Part shown: piece after piece, positions 11,448-19,669 of the stretch | How positions within the stretch are numbered: position 1 is the stretch's first letter | Layout of the letters: the number at the start of each line of letters is the position of its first letter | Source: CAXSEF01 sp964236695 | Lineage (GTDB): Bacteria > Pseudomonadota > Alphaproteobacteria > Acetobacterales > Acetobacteraceae | Reading direction: 5' to 3' | NCBI GenBank assembly: GCA_964236695.1 | Contig: CAXSFU010000016.1 | Coordinates: 1-50,465 of the forward strand | Length of the DNA stretch: 50,465 nucleotides | Translations under genes and position numbers: made by a program | The notes under the pieces: generated by a model | Told to the model about the DNA's origin: nothing | What the model saw: the letters and a program-made list of their open reading frames with translations, nothing else | Databases searched by the model: none

Positions 11448-11753
11448 ATGAACAGGGCCGAGCTTGTGGACGCGGTGGCAGCGGCGGCCGATCTGCCGCG
11501 CGCCAAGGCCGGCGAGGCGGTGGAAGCGGCGCTCGCGGCGATCGAGGCCGCGCTGCAGGGCGGCCGCGAGGTCAGGCTGAGCGGCTTCGGCACCTTCATG
11601 CCGACGCGCCGCAAGGCCGCCAAGGGCCGCAACCCGCGCACCGGCGAGGTGATCGACCTGCCTGAGACCAGCTCGGTGCGCTTCAAGCCGGCGCGCATCT
11701 TCAAGCAGGTGGTGGGCGGTCCGTCTGGCAACCCGACTCATGGGGGCGGTTAG
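11448..11753 (+). CDS. hup: HU family DNA-binding protein
   Basis: HU is a dimeric nucleoid protein that bends DNA non-specifically. The 101-residue product starts MNRAELVDAVAAAADLPRAKA and contains the beta-arm region with GFGTFMPTRRKAAKGRNPRTGE, where the DNA-intercalating Asn-Pro pair lies, and ends in RFKPARIFKQVV. The last residues (SGNPTHGGG) are longer than in standard HU (about 90-94). They arise because the frame runs into the next gene: the TAG stop lies inside tRNA-Val. ATG 11448 is chosen because it gives the canonical N-terminus; upstream in-frame codons encode unrelated Arg/Ala-rich sequence. Downstream of lon, hup is a common alphaproteobacterial neighbour. Confidence 0.95.
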   Translation: MNRAELVDAVAAAADLPRAKAGEAVEAALAAIEAALQGGREVRLSGFGTFMPTRRKAAKGRNPRTGEVIDLPETSSVRFKPARIFKQVVGGPSGNPTHGGG

Positions 11754-11815
11754 CTCAGCGGCAGAGCGTCTCGTTTACACCGAGAGGGTCGGCGGTTCGA
11801 TCCCGTCACCGCCCA
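11744..11815 (+). tRNA. tRNA-Val (anticodon TAC)
   Basis: Acceptor arm GGGCGGT (11744-11750) pairs with ACCGCCC (11808-11814), with discriminator A at 11815. The anticodon stem TCTCG/CGAGA encloses TTTACAC, giving TAC. CCA is not encoded, unlike in the two other tRNAs of the window. Its first ten bases are also the end of the hup reading frame. Confidence 0.95.
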
Positions 11816-11832
11816 CTCCCCCACATCACGGG

Positions 11833-11859
11833 TTGACGCACGGGCCACTGGGCCATAAA
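11833..11859 (+). promoter_or_regulatory. Possible promoter of tRNA-Asp
   Basis: TTGACG (11833-11838) and CATAAA (11854-11859) are spaced by 15 bases, just before the tRNA. The spacing is short, so the call is tentative. Confidence 0.35.
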
Positions 11860-11871
11860 CCCCGCGGCGCT

Positions 11872-11948
<77 letters not shown>

Positions 11949-11997
11949 AGCAGCTCCGACAGGCCGGACCAGGGCCCCGCGATTTCCGACCTCAACA

Positions 11998-12056
11998 AAG
12001 GCCGGTCCAGGGGTGGCTCGCCCCTGGCGGGTCCGGGCAGAGCCCGGCTTTGCTTT
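11998..12056. repeat. Palindromic intergenic repeat, half copy (right half only)
   Basis: GGCCGGTCCAGGGGTGGCTCGCCCCTGG, then CGGGTCCGGGCAGAGCCCGG and CTTTGCTTT. Only the right half of the element is present, between tRNA-Asp and nuoA. Confidence 0.75.
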
Positions 12057-12133
12057 CTCCCTTCGCCCCCGCACCTCCCTGGCAAGCCGCCCGGTTCCCG
12101 CGTAGGCTGCTGCGGTGCACCACGGAGTCTGCC

Positions 12134-12499
12134 ATGCAGGACCTGCTGGCCAACTACTTCCCGATCGCGATCTTCCTGGTGCTGGCCGCGGTGATCGCCG
12201 GCGCCATGCTCGGCGGCTCGCTGCTGGCTGCGCGGCAGAAGCCGTATGCGGAGAAGCTGTCGGCCTACGAGTGCGGCTTCGAGCCGTTCGACGACGCCCG
12301 GCGCCGCTTCGACGTGCGGTTCTACCTGGTGGCGATCCTGTTCATCATCTTCGACCTGGAGGTTGCCTTCCTGTTCCCCTGGGCGATCAGCCTGTCGCAT
12401 ATCGGCGTGTTCGGCTTCTTCTCGATGATGGCGTTCCTTGCCGTGCTGACGGTCGGCTTCATCTATGAGTGGTGCAAGGGCGCGCTCGACTGGCAGTGA
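12134..12499 (+). CDS. nuoA: NADH-quinone oxidoreductase subunit A
   Basis: Small membrane subunit of complex I near the quinone-entry region. The 121-residue product has three hydrophobic helices (about residues 8-30, 63-85 and 92-112). The conserved loop KLSAYECGFEPFDDARRRFDVRFYLVAILFIIFDLE, quoted here in part, lies between the first two. ATG 12134 follows ACGGAG, and the product starts MQDLLANYFPI as in relatives. It opens the nuoA-N operon; nuoB follows after 42 bases. Confidence 0.96.
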   Translation: MQDLLANYFPIAIFLVLAAVIAGAMLGGSLLAARQKPYAEKLSAYECGFEPFDDARRRFDVRFYLVAILFIIFDLEVAFLFPWAISLSHIGVFGFFSMMAFLAVLTVGFIYEWCKGALDWQ

Positions 12500-12541
12500 G
12501 CGGGCGGGCGCCGTGCGGATGGCATTTGTGGGAGTGGCACG

Positions 12542-13144
12542 ATGAGTGCGGCCTCTGAGACGCGGGCTGAGACGGGGCGGCCGGGAATGGCGGGTTCGGA
12601 CGTGGCGATCGCCTGGAACCGCGAGGCGCTGGCGCCCGGCGCGGAGCAGGACGCGGTGGTGCGCGGCATCACCGGCGAGATCACGGACAAGGGCTACGTG
12701 GTGGCCAACGTCGACAAGCTGGTGAACTGGGCGCGCACCGGCAGCCTGTGGCCGATGACCTTCGGTCTGGCGTGCTGCGCGGTGGAGATGATCCACGCCT
12801 ACATGCCGCGCTTCGACCTGGACCGCTTCGGGGTGATCCCCCGTGCATCCCCCCGCCAGAGCGACGTGATGATCGTCTCCGGCACCCTGACCAACAAGAT
12901 GGCCCCGGCCCTGCGCAAGGTCTACGACCAGATGCCGGAGCCGCGCTGGGTGATCTCGATGGGCTCCTGCGCCAACGGCGGCGGCTACTACCACTACTCC
13001 TACTCCGTGGTGCGCGGCTGCGACCGTGTGGTGCCCGTCGACATCTACGTGCCCGGCTGCCCGCCGACGGCGGAGGCGCTCGTCTACGGGATCATGCAGC
13101 TGCAGAAGAAAATCCGCCGCACCGGGACGATCCTGCGTGGCTGA
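12542..13144 (+). CDS. nuoB: NADH-quinone oxidoreductase subunit B
   Basis: NuoB carries the terminal [4Fe-4S] cluster N2 that hands electrons to ubiquinone. In the 200-residue product the four ligands are Cys78, Cys79 (GLACCAVEM), Cys143 (MGSCANGGGYYHYSYS) and Cys173 (VPGCPPTAEAL). The N-terminal 40 residues are a variable tail. ATG 12542 follows GGGAG at a proper distance. The stop overlaps the start of nuoC. Confidence 0.97.
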   Translation: MSAASETRAETGRPGMAGSDVAIAWNREALAPGAEQDAVVRGITGEITDKGYVVANVDKLVNWARTGSLWPMTFGLACCAVEMIHAYMPRFDLDRFGVIPRASPRQSDVMIVSGTLTNKMAPALRKVYDQMPEPRWVISMGSCANGGGYYHYSYSVVRGCDRVVPVDIYVPGCPPTAEALVYGIMQLQKKIRRTGTILRG

Positions 13145-13904
13145 GGGCGAGGCCGGCAGGCCGGCGGGCGTCAAGGCCGTCGACCGCACGATGACCGGTT
13201 TCCTGCCGGCAGCCCCCCAGGGCGGGCTGCCTGCGGGCGAAGTGGCGCGGCTGGAGTCGCTGGGCATGCTGCTGTCGACCGGGATCGCCGGGGTGTCGGC
13301 GGCCGCGGTGGAGCAGGGCGAACTGGTCGTGCATGCGACGCGCGACGTGCTGCTGCCGCTGATGGTGTTCCTGCGCGACGAGCCGCGCTTCGCCTTCGAG
13401 CAGTGCATGGACGTCTGCGGCGTGGACTGGCCGGAGCGCGCCGAGCGGTTCGACGTCGTCTACAACCTGCTCTCGGTGTCGCTGAACCAGCGCGTCCGGG
13501 TGGTCGTGCGCACCGACGAGACCTCCATGGTGCCTTCGGTGCACGAGATCTGGCCGTCGGCGACCTGGTGGGAGCGTGAGGCCTGGGACCTGTTCGGCAT
13601 CCTGTTCGCGGGCCAGCCGGACCACCGCCGCATCCTCACCGACTACGGCTTCGAGGGCCACCCGCTGCGCAAGGACTTCCCGCTGACCGGCCACGTCGAG
13701 GTGCGCTACGACGAGGAGCGCAAGCAGGTGGTCAACGAGCGGGTCCGGCTGACGCAGGATTTCCGCAACTTCGATTTCATCTCGCCCTGGGAGGGCATGG
13801 TCACGCTCCCGGGCGACGAGAAGGCGCACGTGGCGCGGCAGGGGGCGTCGGCATCGGCCGCCGCCCCGGGCCTCGCGCCCGCGCCGGGGGGAGCCAAGCC
13901 ATGA
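13137..13904 (+). CDS. nuoC: NADH-quinone oxidoreductase subunit C
   Basis: NuoC is the 30-kDa subunit of the peripheral arm, packed against NuoB and NuoD. The hallmark segment WWEREAWDLFGILFAGQPDHRRILTDYGFEGHPLRKDFPL is visible (given here only as landmarks WWEREAWDLFG and GHPLRKDFPL). The preferred start is GTG 13137, overlapping nuoB by eight bases, giving 255 residues; an in-frame ATG at 13191 (MTGFLPAAPQGG) would give 237. The C-terminus ends in an Ala/Pro-rich tail. The stop overlaps the nuoD start (ATGA), and NuoC is not fused to NuoD as it is in enterobacteria. Confidence 0.95.
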   Translation: MAEGEAGRPAGVKAVDRTMTGFLPAAPQGGLPAGEVARLESLGMLLSTGIAGVSAAAVEQGELVVHATRDVLLPLMVFLRDEPRFAFEQCMDVCGVDWPERAERFDVVYNLLSVSLNQRVRVVVRTDETSMVPSVHEIWPSATWWEREAWDLFGILFAGQPDHRRILTDYGFEGHPLRKDFPLTGHVEVRYDEERKQVVNERVRLTQDFRNFDFISPWEGMVTLPGDEKAHVARQGASASAAAPGLAPAPGGAKP

Positions 13905-15148
13905 GTGCCATGATCGAGGTGCCGGACGTCCCCGAGGTCACGGCGCCGAACGCCCAGGCCGGGCGCACCAGCAAGACCGTGGAGATCGACAGCCACGCGA
14001 TGAACTTCGGGCCGCAGCATCCGGCGGCCCATGGGGTGCTGCGCCTCGTCGTCGAGATGGACGGCGAGGTGGTGGAGCGCGCCGACCCGCACATCGGCCT
14101 GCTGCACCGCGGCACCGAGAAGCTGATCGAGCACAAGACCTACCTGCAGGCGCTGCCGTATTTCGACCGCCTCGACTACGTCTCGCCGATGTGCATGGAG
14201 CACACCTTCGCGCTCGCGGTGGAGAAGCTGCTCGGCGTGCGGGCGCCGGAGCGGGCGCAGTGGATCCGCACCCTGTTCGCCGAGATCACCCGGGTGCTGA
14301 ACCACCTGCTCAACATCACGACCTATGCGCTCGACGTCGGCGCCCTCACCCCGGTGCTGTGGGGCCACGAGGAGCGCGAGAAGCTGATGGAGTTCTACGA
14401 GCAGGTGTCCGGGGCGCGGATGCATGCCAACTACTTCCGCCCGGGCGGGGTGGGCAAGGACATGCCGGCCGGGCTCGCCGACCGCATCGCCGAGTGGTGC
14501 GAGAGCTTCCCGAAGTTCGTCGACGACCTCGCCGGCCTGCTGACCGGCAACCGCATCTGGAAGCAGCGCACCGTCGACATCGGCATCATGACCGCGGAGC
14601 AGGCGCTGGCCTGGGGCTTCTCCGGCCCTTGCCTGCGCGCCTCCGGCCTGCCGTGGGACCTGCGCCGCTCCCAGCCGTATGACAAGTACGCGGAGGTCGA
14701 GTTCGACATCCCCGTGGCGCGCAACGGCGACTGCTACGACCGCTATCTCGTGCGCATCGAGGAGATGCGGGAGAGCGTGCGCATCGTGCGCCAGTGCCTG
14801 GACCGCATGCGCCCGGGGCCGATCAAGGTGGTCGACCACAAGATCACGCCCCCGAAGCGCGAGGACATGAAGCGCTCGATGGAGGCGCTGATCCACCACT
14901 TCAAGCTCTACACGGAAGGCTACCACGTGCCCAAGGGCGCCACCTACACCGCGACCGAAAGCCCCAAGGGCGAGTTCGGCGTCTACCTCGTGGCCGACGG
15001 CAGCAACCGTCCGTACCGCTGCAAGATCCGCCCGACCGGGTTCTCCCACCTCCAGGCGCTGGAGTTCATGAGCAAGCGGCACATGCTCGCCGACGCCGTC
15101 GCCTGCATCGGGTCCCTCGACCTGGTGTTCGGCGAGATCGACCGCTGA
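13901..15148 (+). CDS. nuoD: NADH-quinone oxidoreductase subunit D
   Basis: The 49-kDa subunit forms the quinone-binding cavity with NuoB and NuoH. The 415-residue product has the signature MNFGPQHPAAHGVLRL near residue 35 with the quinone-site His, then HIGLLHRGTEKLIE, and ends EIDR as in relatives. The first 25 residues are variable. It overlaps nuoC by four bases and nuoE by one (TGATG), which points to translational coupling. Confidence 0.97.
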   Translation: MSAMIEVPDVPEVTAPNAQAGRTSKTVEIDSHAMNFGPQHPAAHGVLRLVVEMDGEVVERADPHIGLLHRGTEKLIEHKTYLQALPYFDRLDYVSPMCMEHTFALAVEKLLGVRAPERAQWIRTLFAEITRVLNHLLNITTYALDVGALTPVLWGHEEREKLMEFYEQVSGARMHANYFRPGGVGKDMPAGLADRIAEWCESFPKFVDDLAGLLTGNRIWKQRTVDIGIMTAEQALAWGFSGPCLRASGLPWDLRRSQPYDKYAEVEFDIPVARNGDCYDRYLVRIEEMRESVRIVRQCLDRMRPGPIKVVDHKITPPKREDMKRSMEALIHHFKLYTEGYHVPKGATYTATESPKGEFGVYLVADGSNRPYRCKIRPTGFSHLQALEFMSKRHMLADAVACIGSLDLVFGEIDR

Positions 15149-16077
15149 TGAGCGGCGGGGGCGTGGGTGCGCCACGCGGGCCTGGGGCGCCGCGCACAGA
15201 AGGCAGCCATTCCGGCGGCGACGGCGCCACGCCGACCGGCGGTCGCGAGCAGCCGGGCGTGCCGGTGGGCGCCCCTGGCGGCGCCACGCTCGTGGCCGAA
15301 GGCCTGCGCGGCCCGGCGCTGGGCGGTCTCGCCACCGGCCTGCCCGGCGAGGCCGGGCCGCAGCCGGCACTTGGCGCGTTCTCCGCCGAGGTGATGGGCG
15401 GCGGCGCGCCCGGCCCGCACCGCGGCGAGCCGGACAGCTTCGCCTTCGACGCGCAGAGCGAGGCGGCGATCGCCTTGATCCTGGCCAAGTACCCCGAGGG
15501 CCGGCAGGCCAGCGGCGTGATCCCGCTGCTCTACGAGGCGCAGGGCCAGATGCGCCGCCAGACCGGCTCCGGCTGGGTTCCCCGCGTGGCGATGGACGCG
15601 GTGGCCGCGCGCCTGGGCATGGCGCCGATCCGGGTCTACGAGGTCGCGACCTTCTACCTGATGTTCAACACCACGCTGGTCGGCCGCTACCACCTGCAGG
15701 TCTGCACCACCGCCCCTTGCTGGCTGCGCGGCTCTGACGATGTGACGGATGCGTGCAAGCGCGTCGCCGGGCTGGGCGGCTTCGGCGAGAGCAGCGCCGA
15801 CGGGCTGTTCACCCTGACCTCGGTGGAGTGCCTGGGTGGCTGCGCCAACGCGCCGATCCTGCAGATCAACGACGACTACTACGAGGACCTGACCGGCGAG
15901 CTGACCGAGGCGCTGCTGCTCGGCCTCAAGCGGGGCGAGGCGCCGCCGCCCGCCGGCTCGATGATCGGACGCCGCGGCTCCGCGCCCGAAGGCGGGCCGC
16001 AGACGCTGCTGGAGCTGACGGGCGAGGGCTACGACGGCGGGGGCGCCCGGACCCCGCACGGAAGGGAAGTCGGCTGA
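15148..16077 (+). CDS. nuoE: NADH-quinone oxidoreductase subunit E with Gly/Pro-rich N-terminal extension
   Basis: NuoE is the 24-kDa thioredoxin-fold subunit with [2Fe-2S] cluster N1a, next to NuoF. The recognised domain starts at about residue 98 (FAFDAQSEAAIALILAKYPEG). The cluster ligands are Cys186 and Cys191 (CTTAPC) and Cys228 and Cys232 (CLGGC). The first 97 residues are an unusual Gly/Ala/Pro-rich low-complexity stretch, so the product is 309 residues against about 160-240 in most relatives. The start at 15148 is supported by its overlap with the nuoD stop (TGATG). A GTG or ATG further in cannot be excluded, for example Met83. Confidence 0.93.
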   Translation: MSGGGVGAPRGPGAPRTEGSHSGGDGATPTGGREQPGVPVGAPGGATLVAEGLRGPALGGLATGLPGEAGPQPALGAFSAEVMGGGAPGPHRGEPDSFAFDAQSEAAIALILAKYPEGRQASGVIPLLYEAQGQMRRQTGSGWVPRVAMDAVAARLGMAPIRVYEVATFYLMFNTTLVGRYHLQVCTTAPCWLRGSDDVTDACKRVAGLGGFGESSADGLFTLTSVECLGGCANAPILQINDDYYEDLTGELTEALLLGLKRGEAPPPAGSMIGRRGSAPEGGPQTLLELTGEGYDGGGARTPHGREVG

Positions 16078-17402
16078 TGCTGAACGATCGCGACCGCGTC
16101 TTCACCAACCTGTACGGCCTGCACGACTGGCACCTCGCGGGCGCGCAGAAACGCGGCGACTGGGACGGCACCGCCGCGATCCTGGCGCGCGGGCGCGACG
16201 CGATCATCGACGAGATGAAGGCGTCCGGCCTGCGCGGCCGCGGCGGCGCGGGCTTTCCCACCGGCATGAAGTGGTCGTTCATGCCCAAGCAGTCCGACGG
16301 CCGCCCGCACTACCTCGTGGTCAACGCCGACGAGAGCGAGCCGGGCACCTGCAAGGACCGCGAGATCATGCGCCACGACCCGCACAAGCTGGTCGAGGGC
16401 TGCCTGCTCGGCGCGTTCGCGATCGGGGCGCACGCGGCCTACATCTACATCCGTGGCGAGTACTACAACGAGCACCTCAACCTGCAAGTCGCCATCGACG
16501 AGGCCTACGCGGCCGGGCTGATCGGCAGGAACGCCTGCGGCTCCGGCTGGGACTGCGACGTGTTCCTGCACCGCGGCGCCGGCGCCTACATCTGCGGCGA
16601 GGAGACCGCGCTGATCGAGAGCCTGGAAGGCAAGAAGGGCCTGCCGCGCCTCAAGCCGCCGTTCCCCGCCGCCGTCGGCCTCTACGGCTGCCCGTCCACG
16701 GTGAACAACGTCGAGACCATCGCCACCGCGCCGGAGATCCTGCGCCGCGGCGCCGCCTGGTTCTCCTCCTTCGGGCGGCCGAAGAACACGGGCACCAAGA
16801 TCTTCTCGATCTCCGGCCACGTGAACAAGCCGTGCAACGTCGAGGAGGAGATGAGCATTCCCCTCCGTGAGCTGATCGACAGGCACTGCGGCGGCGTGCG
16901 CGGCGGCTGGGACAACCTGCAAGGCGTGATCCCCGGTGGCTCGTCGACGCCGATCCTGGCGGCCGGCGCGTGCGACGACGTGCTGATGGACTTCGACAGC
17001 CTGCGCGACGCCAAGAGCGCGCTGGGAACGGCGGCGGTGATCGTGCTCGACAAGTCGGCCGACGTGATCAAGTGCATCGCCAACCTGGCGCATTTCTACA
17101 AGCACGAGACCTGTGGCCAGTGCACGCCCTGCCGCGAGGGCACGGGCTGGATGATGCGCATCCTCGACCGCATGGTCGAGGGCCGCGCCGAGGTCGAGGA
17201 GATCGACATGCTCGACCAGGTCAGCCGCCAGATCGAGGGACACACCATCTGTGCGCTCGCCGATGGCGCCGCCTGGCCGGTGCAGGGCCTGATCCGCAAC
17301 TTCCGGCCGGTGATCGAGGCGAGGATCGCCGAGCGCAAGGCGCGGCCGGCGCAGCCGCGTATCGCGGCCACGCCGGCGAACCTGCCGATCGCGGCGGAGT
17401 GA
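16077..17402 (+). CDS. nuoF: NADH-quinone oxidoreductase subunit F
   Basis: The 51-kDa subunit binds NADH, FMN and cluster N3 and takes electrons from NADH. The 441-residue product has the nucleotide-binding motif GLRGRGGAGFPTGMKW, FMN region NADESEPGTCKDRE, and GAYICGEETALIESLEG. Cluster N3 ligands are Cys346, Cys349, Cys352 (CGQCTPCREGTGW) and Cys392 (HTICALADG). ATG 16077 overlaps the nuoE stop. A palindromic repeat separates it from nuoG. Confidence 0.98.
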   Translation: MLNDRDRVFTNLYGLHDWHLAGAQKRGDWDGTAAILARGRDAIIDEMKASGLRGRGGAGFPTGMKWSFMPKQSDGRPHYLVVNADESEPGTCKDREIMRHDPHKLVEGCLLGAFAIGAHAAYIYIRGEYYNEHLNLQVAIDEAYAAGLIGRNACGSGWDCDVFLHRGAGAYICGEETALIESLEGKKGLPRLKPPFPAAVGLYGCPSTVNNVETIATAPEILRRGAAWFSSFGRPKNTGTKIFSISGHVNKPCNVEEEMSIPLRELIDRHCGGVRGGWDNLQGVIPGGSSTPILAAGACDDVLMDFDSLRDAKSALGTAAVIVLDKSADVIKCIANLAHFYKHETCGQCTPCREGTGWMMRILDRMVEGRAEVEEIDMLDQVSRQIEGHTICALADGAAWPVQGLIRNFRPVIEARIAERKARPAQPRIAATPANLPIAAE

Positions 17403-17563
17403 AGGCAAGGCCAGGGCTCTGCCCTGGACCCGCCGGGGGCGAGCCGCCCCTGGACCGGCGTGAACTGGGGGCACCGGCCGCCAGGGTGTGCCGCAGGGCT
17501 GAAGTGATGGTTTCCAAAGGCTCGGCCTTTGGCGGGTCCAGGGCAGAGCCCTGGCCTTTCTTC
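17403..17563. repeat. Palindromic intergenic repeat, copy within nuo operon (nuoF/nuoG)
   Basis: Left half CCAGGGCTCTGCCCTGG and GGGGGCGAGCCGCCCCTGG, a long unusual middle (about 17456-17508), then a right half with CCAAAGGCTCGGCCTTTGG and CCAGGGCAGAGCCCTGG. It fills nearly the whole 175-base gap between nuoF and nuoG. Confidence 0.85.
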
Positions 17564-17577
17564 TGTGGGGCGATTCG

Positions 17578-19665
17578 ATGACCAAGCTCACGATCGACGG
17601 GACCGAGGTCGAGGTCCCCAACGGCAGCTCGGTGCTGCAGGCCTGCCAGCAGGCCGGCCGCGAGATCCCGCATTTCTGCTACCACGAACGCCTGTCCGTC
17701 GCCGGCAATTGCCGCATGTGCCTGGTCGAGGTGGAGAAGGCGCCAAAGCCGGTGGCGTCCTGCGCCTACCCCGCTGCAGAGGGCATGGTCGTGCTCACCG
17801 ACAGCGAGATGGTGCGCAGGGCCCGGCGCGGGGTGATGGAGTTCCTGCTCATCAACCACCCGCTGGACTGCCCGATCTGCGACCAGGGCGGCGAATGCGA
17901 CCTGCAGGACCAGGCGTACTCCTACGGCGGCGACCACTCGCGCTACGCAGAGAACAAGCGCGCGGTGAAGGACAAGTACCTCGGGCCGATCGTCAAGACG
18001 ATCATGACCCGCTGCATCCAGTGCACCCGCTGCGTGCGCTTCGCCACCGAGGTCGCGGGCGTCCCCGAGCTGGGCGCCACCTCGCGCGGCGAGGGCATGG
18101 AGATCGGCACCTACGTCGAGAAGGCCCTGACTTCCGAGCTGTCCGGCAACCTGGTCGACATCTGCCCGGTGGGCGCGCTGACCTCCAAGCCGTACGCCTT
18201 CGTGGCGCGGCCGTGGGAGCTGATGCACACCGACGGCGTGGACGCGATGGACGCGGTGGGCTCGGCGATCCGCATCGACGCGCGCGGGCCGGAGGTGCTG
18301 CGCATCCTGCCGCGCACCAACGACGCGGTGAACGAGGAGTGGCTCGGCGACAAGAGCCGCCACGCGATCGACGGGCTGAAGCGCCGCAGGCTCGACCGCG
18401 CCTGGGTGCGCCGCGACGGCACGCTCAAGCCCGCGAGCTGGGCGGAAGCGTTCGCCACAATCCAGCGCCGGCTCGACGGCCTGCCCGGCGCCCGCATCGG
18501 GGCCGTCGCCGGCGACCTGTGCGACGCGGAAAGCATGGTGGCGCTGCGCGACCTCATGGCGTCGCTTGGGTCGGCGAACCTGGACTGCCGCCAGGACGGG
18601 GCGGCGCTCGATGCGTCGCGCCGCGAGTTCTACACCTTCAACACCACGATTGGCGGCATCGAGGAGGCGGACGCCGTCCTCCTCGTCGGCACCAACCCCC
18701 GCCACGAGGCGCCGATCCTGAACGCGCGCATCCGCAAGCGCTACCTCGCCGGCGGGCTGGCGATTGGCGCGATCGGCACGCGCTGGGACCTCACCTACCC
18801 GGTGACTTGGCTGGGCGATGGCCCGCAGGCGCTGGCTTCTGTGATGGACGCCTCGCAGGCGGACGGCGCCGGCGTGTTCGCCAACGCGCTGCTGACGTCG
18901 AAGCGCCCGATGATCGTGGTGGGGCAGGGCGCCCTGGCCCGTCCGGACGGTGCCGCGGTGCTGGCGGCGTGCTGGTCCCTGGCCGGCGCCATGGGCGCGC
19001 TTGAAGCCGACTGGCACGGCTTCAACGTCCTGCACACTGCCGCCGCGCGGGTCGGCGCGCTTGACCTCGGCTTCGTGCCGGGCGAGGGCGGGCTCGACCT
19101 CGCGGGCATGATGGGCGGCGGCGTGGACCTGCTGTGGCTGCTGGGCGCCGACGAGTTCGACACCGCGCGCATCGGGGCGGACACCTTCGTGGTCTACCAG
19201 GGCCACCACGGCGACCGGGGTGCGGCGCGCGCGGACGTGATCCTGCCGGGCGCCGCCTACGTCGAGAAGCCTGGCACCTGGGTCAGCACGGAGGGTCGGG
19301 TGCAGCGCGGCCTGCGCTCGGTGTTCCCACCGGGAGATGCCCGCGAGGACTGGCGCATCCTGCGCGCCTTCAGCGAGGTGGTCGGCCACCCGCTGCCGTA
19401 CAACGACCTCGACGCGGTGCGCGCCCGCCTGGCCGCGGTCAACCCGGTGTTCGCCCGAGAGGGCCTGCCGCGCTTCGGCGCGTCCGAGCGCGGCGGCCCG
19501 GTCGGCGACCCGCGCGCTGTGGGCGACGCGCCGTTCGTCCCGGCGATCGCGGACTACTACCAGACCGACCCGATCAGCCGGGCCAGCGCCACCATGGCGG
19601 AGTGCACCGAGGAGCTGACCCGCCCGGCCCAGGCGGCCGCCGCGGTCCTGCAGGCGGCGGAGTGA
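17578..19665 (+). CDS. nuoG: NADH-quinone oxidoreductase subunit G
   Basis: The 75-kDa subunit carries the Fe-S chain N1b, N4 and N5 from NuoF toward NuoB. The 695-residue product starts with a [2Fe-2S] ferredoxin domain (FCYHERLSVAGNCRMCLVEV), followed by the His/Cys cluster motif HPLDCPICDQGGECDLQD and the CIQCTRCVRF motif with a later CPVGALTSKPY. The rest is a molybdopterin-oxidoreductase-like domain without cofactor. Length is typical for Alphaproteobacteria. ATG 17578 starts MTKLTIDGTEVEV; its upstream region is repeat sequence, and no strong ribosome site is visible beyond GGGG at 17567-17570. Confidence 0.97.
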   Translation: MTKLTIDGTEVEVPNGSSVLQACQQAGREIPHFCYHERLSVAGNCRMCLVEVEKAPKPVASCAYPAAEGMVVLTDSEMVRRARRGVMEFLLINHPLDCPICDQGGECDLQDQAYSYGGDHSRYAENKRAVKDKYLGPIVKTIMTRCIQCTRCVRFATEVAGVPELGATSRGEGMEIGTYVEKALTSELSGNLVDICPVGALTSKPYAFVARPWELMHTDGVDAMDAVGSAIRIDARGPEVLRILPRTNDAVNEEWLGDKSRHAIDGLKRRRLDRAWVRRDGTLKPASWAEAFATIQRRLDGLPGARIGAVAGDLCDAESMVALRDLMASLGSANLDCRQDGAALDASRREFYTFNTTIGGIEEADAVLLVGTNPRHEAPILNARIRKRYLAGGLAIGAIGTRWDLTYPVTWLGDGPQALASVMDASQADGAGVFANALLTSKRPMIVVGQGALARPDGAAVLAACWSLAGAMGALEADWHGFNVLHTAAARVGALDLGFVPGEGGLDLAGMMGGGVDLLWLLGADEFDTARIGADTFVVYQGHHGDRGAARADVILPGAAYVEKPGTWVSTEGRVQRGLRSVFPPGDAREDWRILRAFSEVVGHPLPYNDLDAVRARLAAVNPVFAREGLPRFGASERGGPVGDPRAVGDAPFVPAIADYYQTDPISRASATMAECTEELTRPAQAAAAVLQAAE

Positions 19666-19669
19666 TCGC

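Noticed and set aside
12050..12133. Upstream start of nuoA adding 28 residues
   Set aside because: The added residues come from the end of the repeat and are unlike any NuoA; ATG 12134 has a ribosome site and the family N-terminus.
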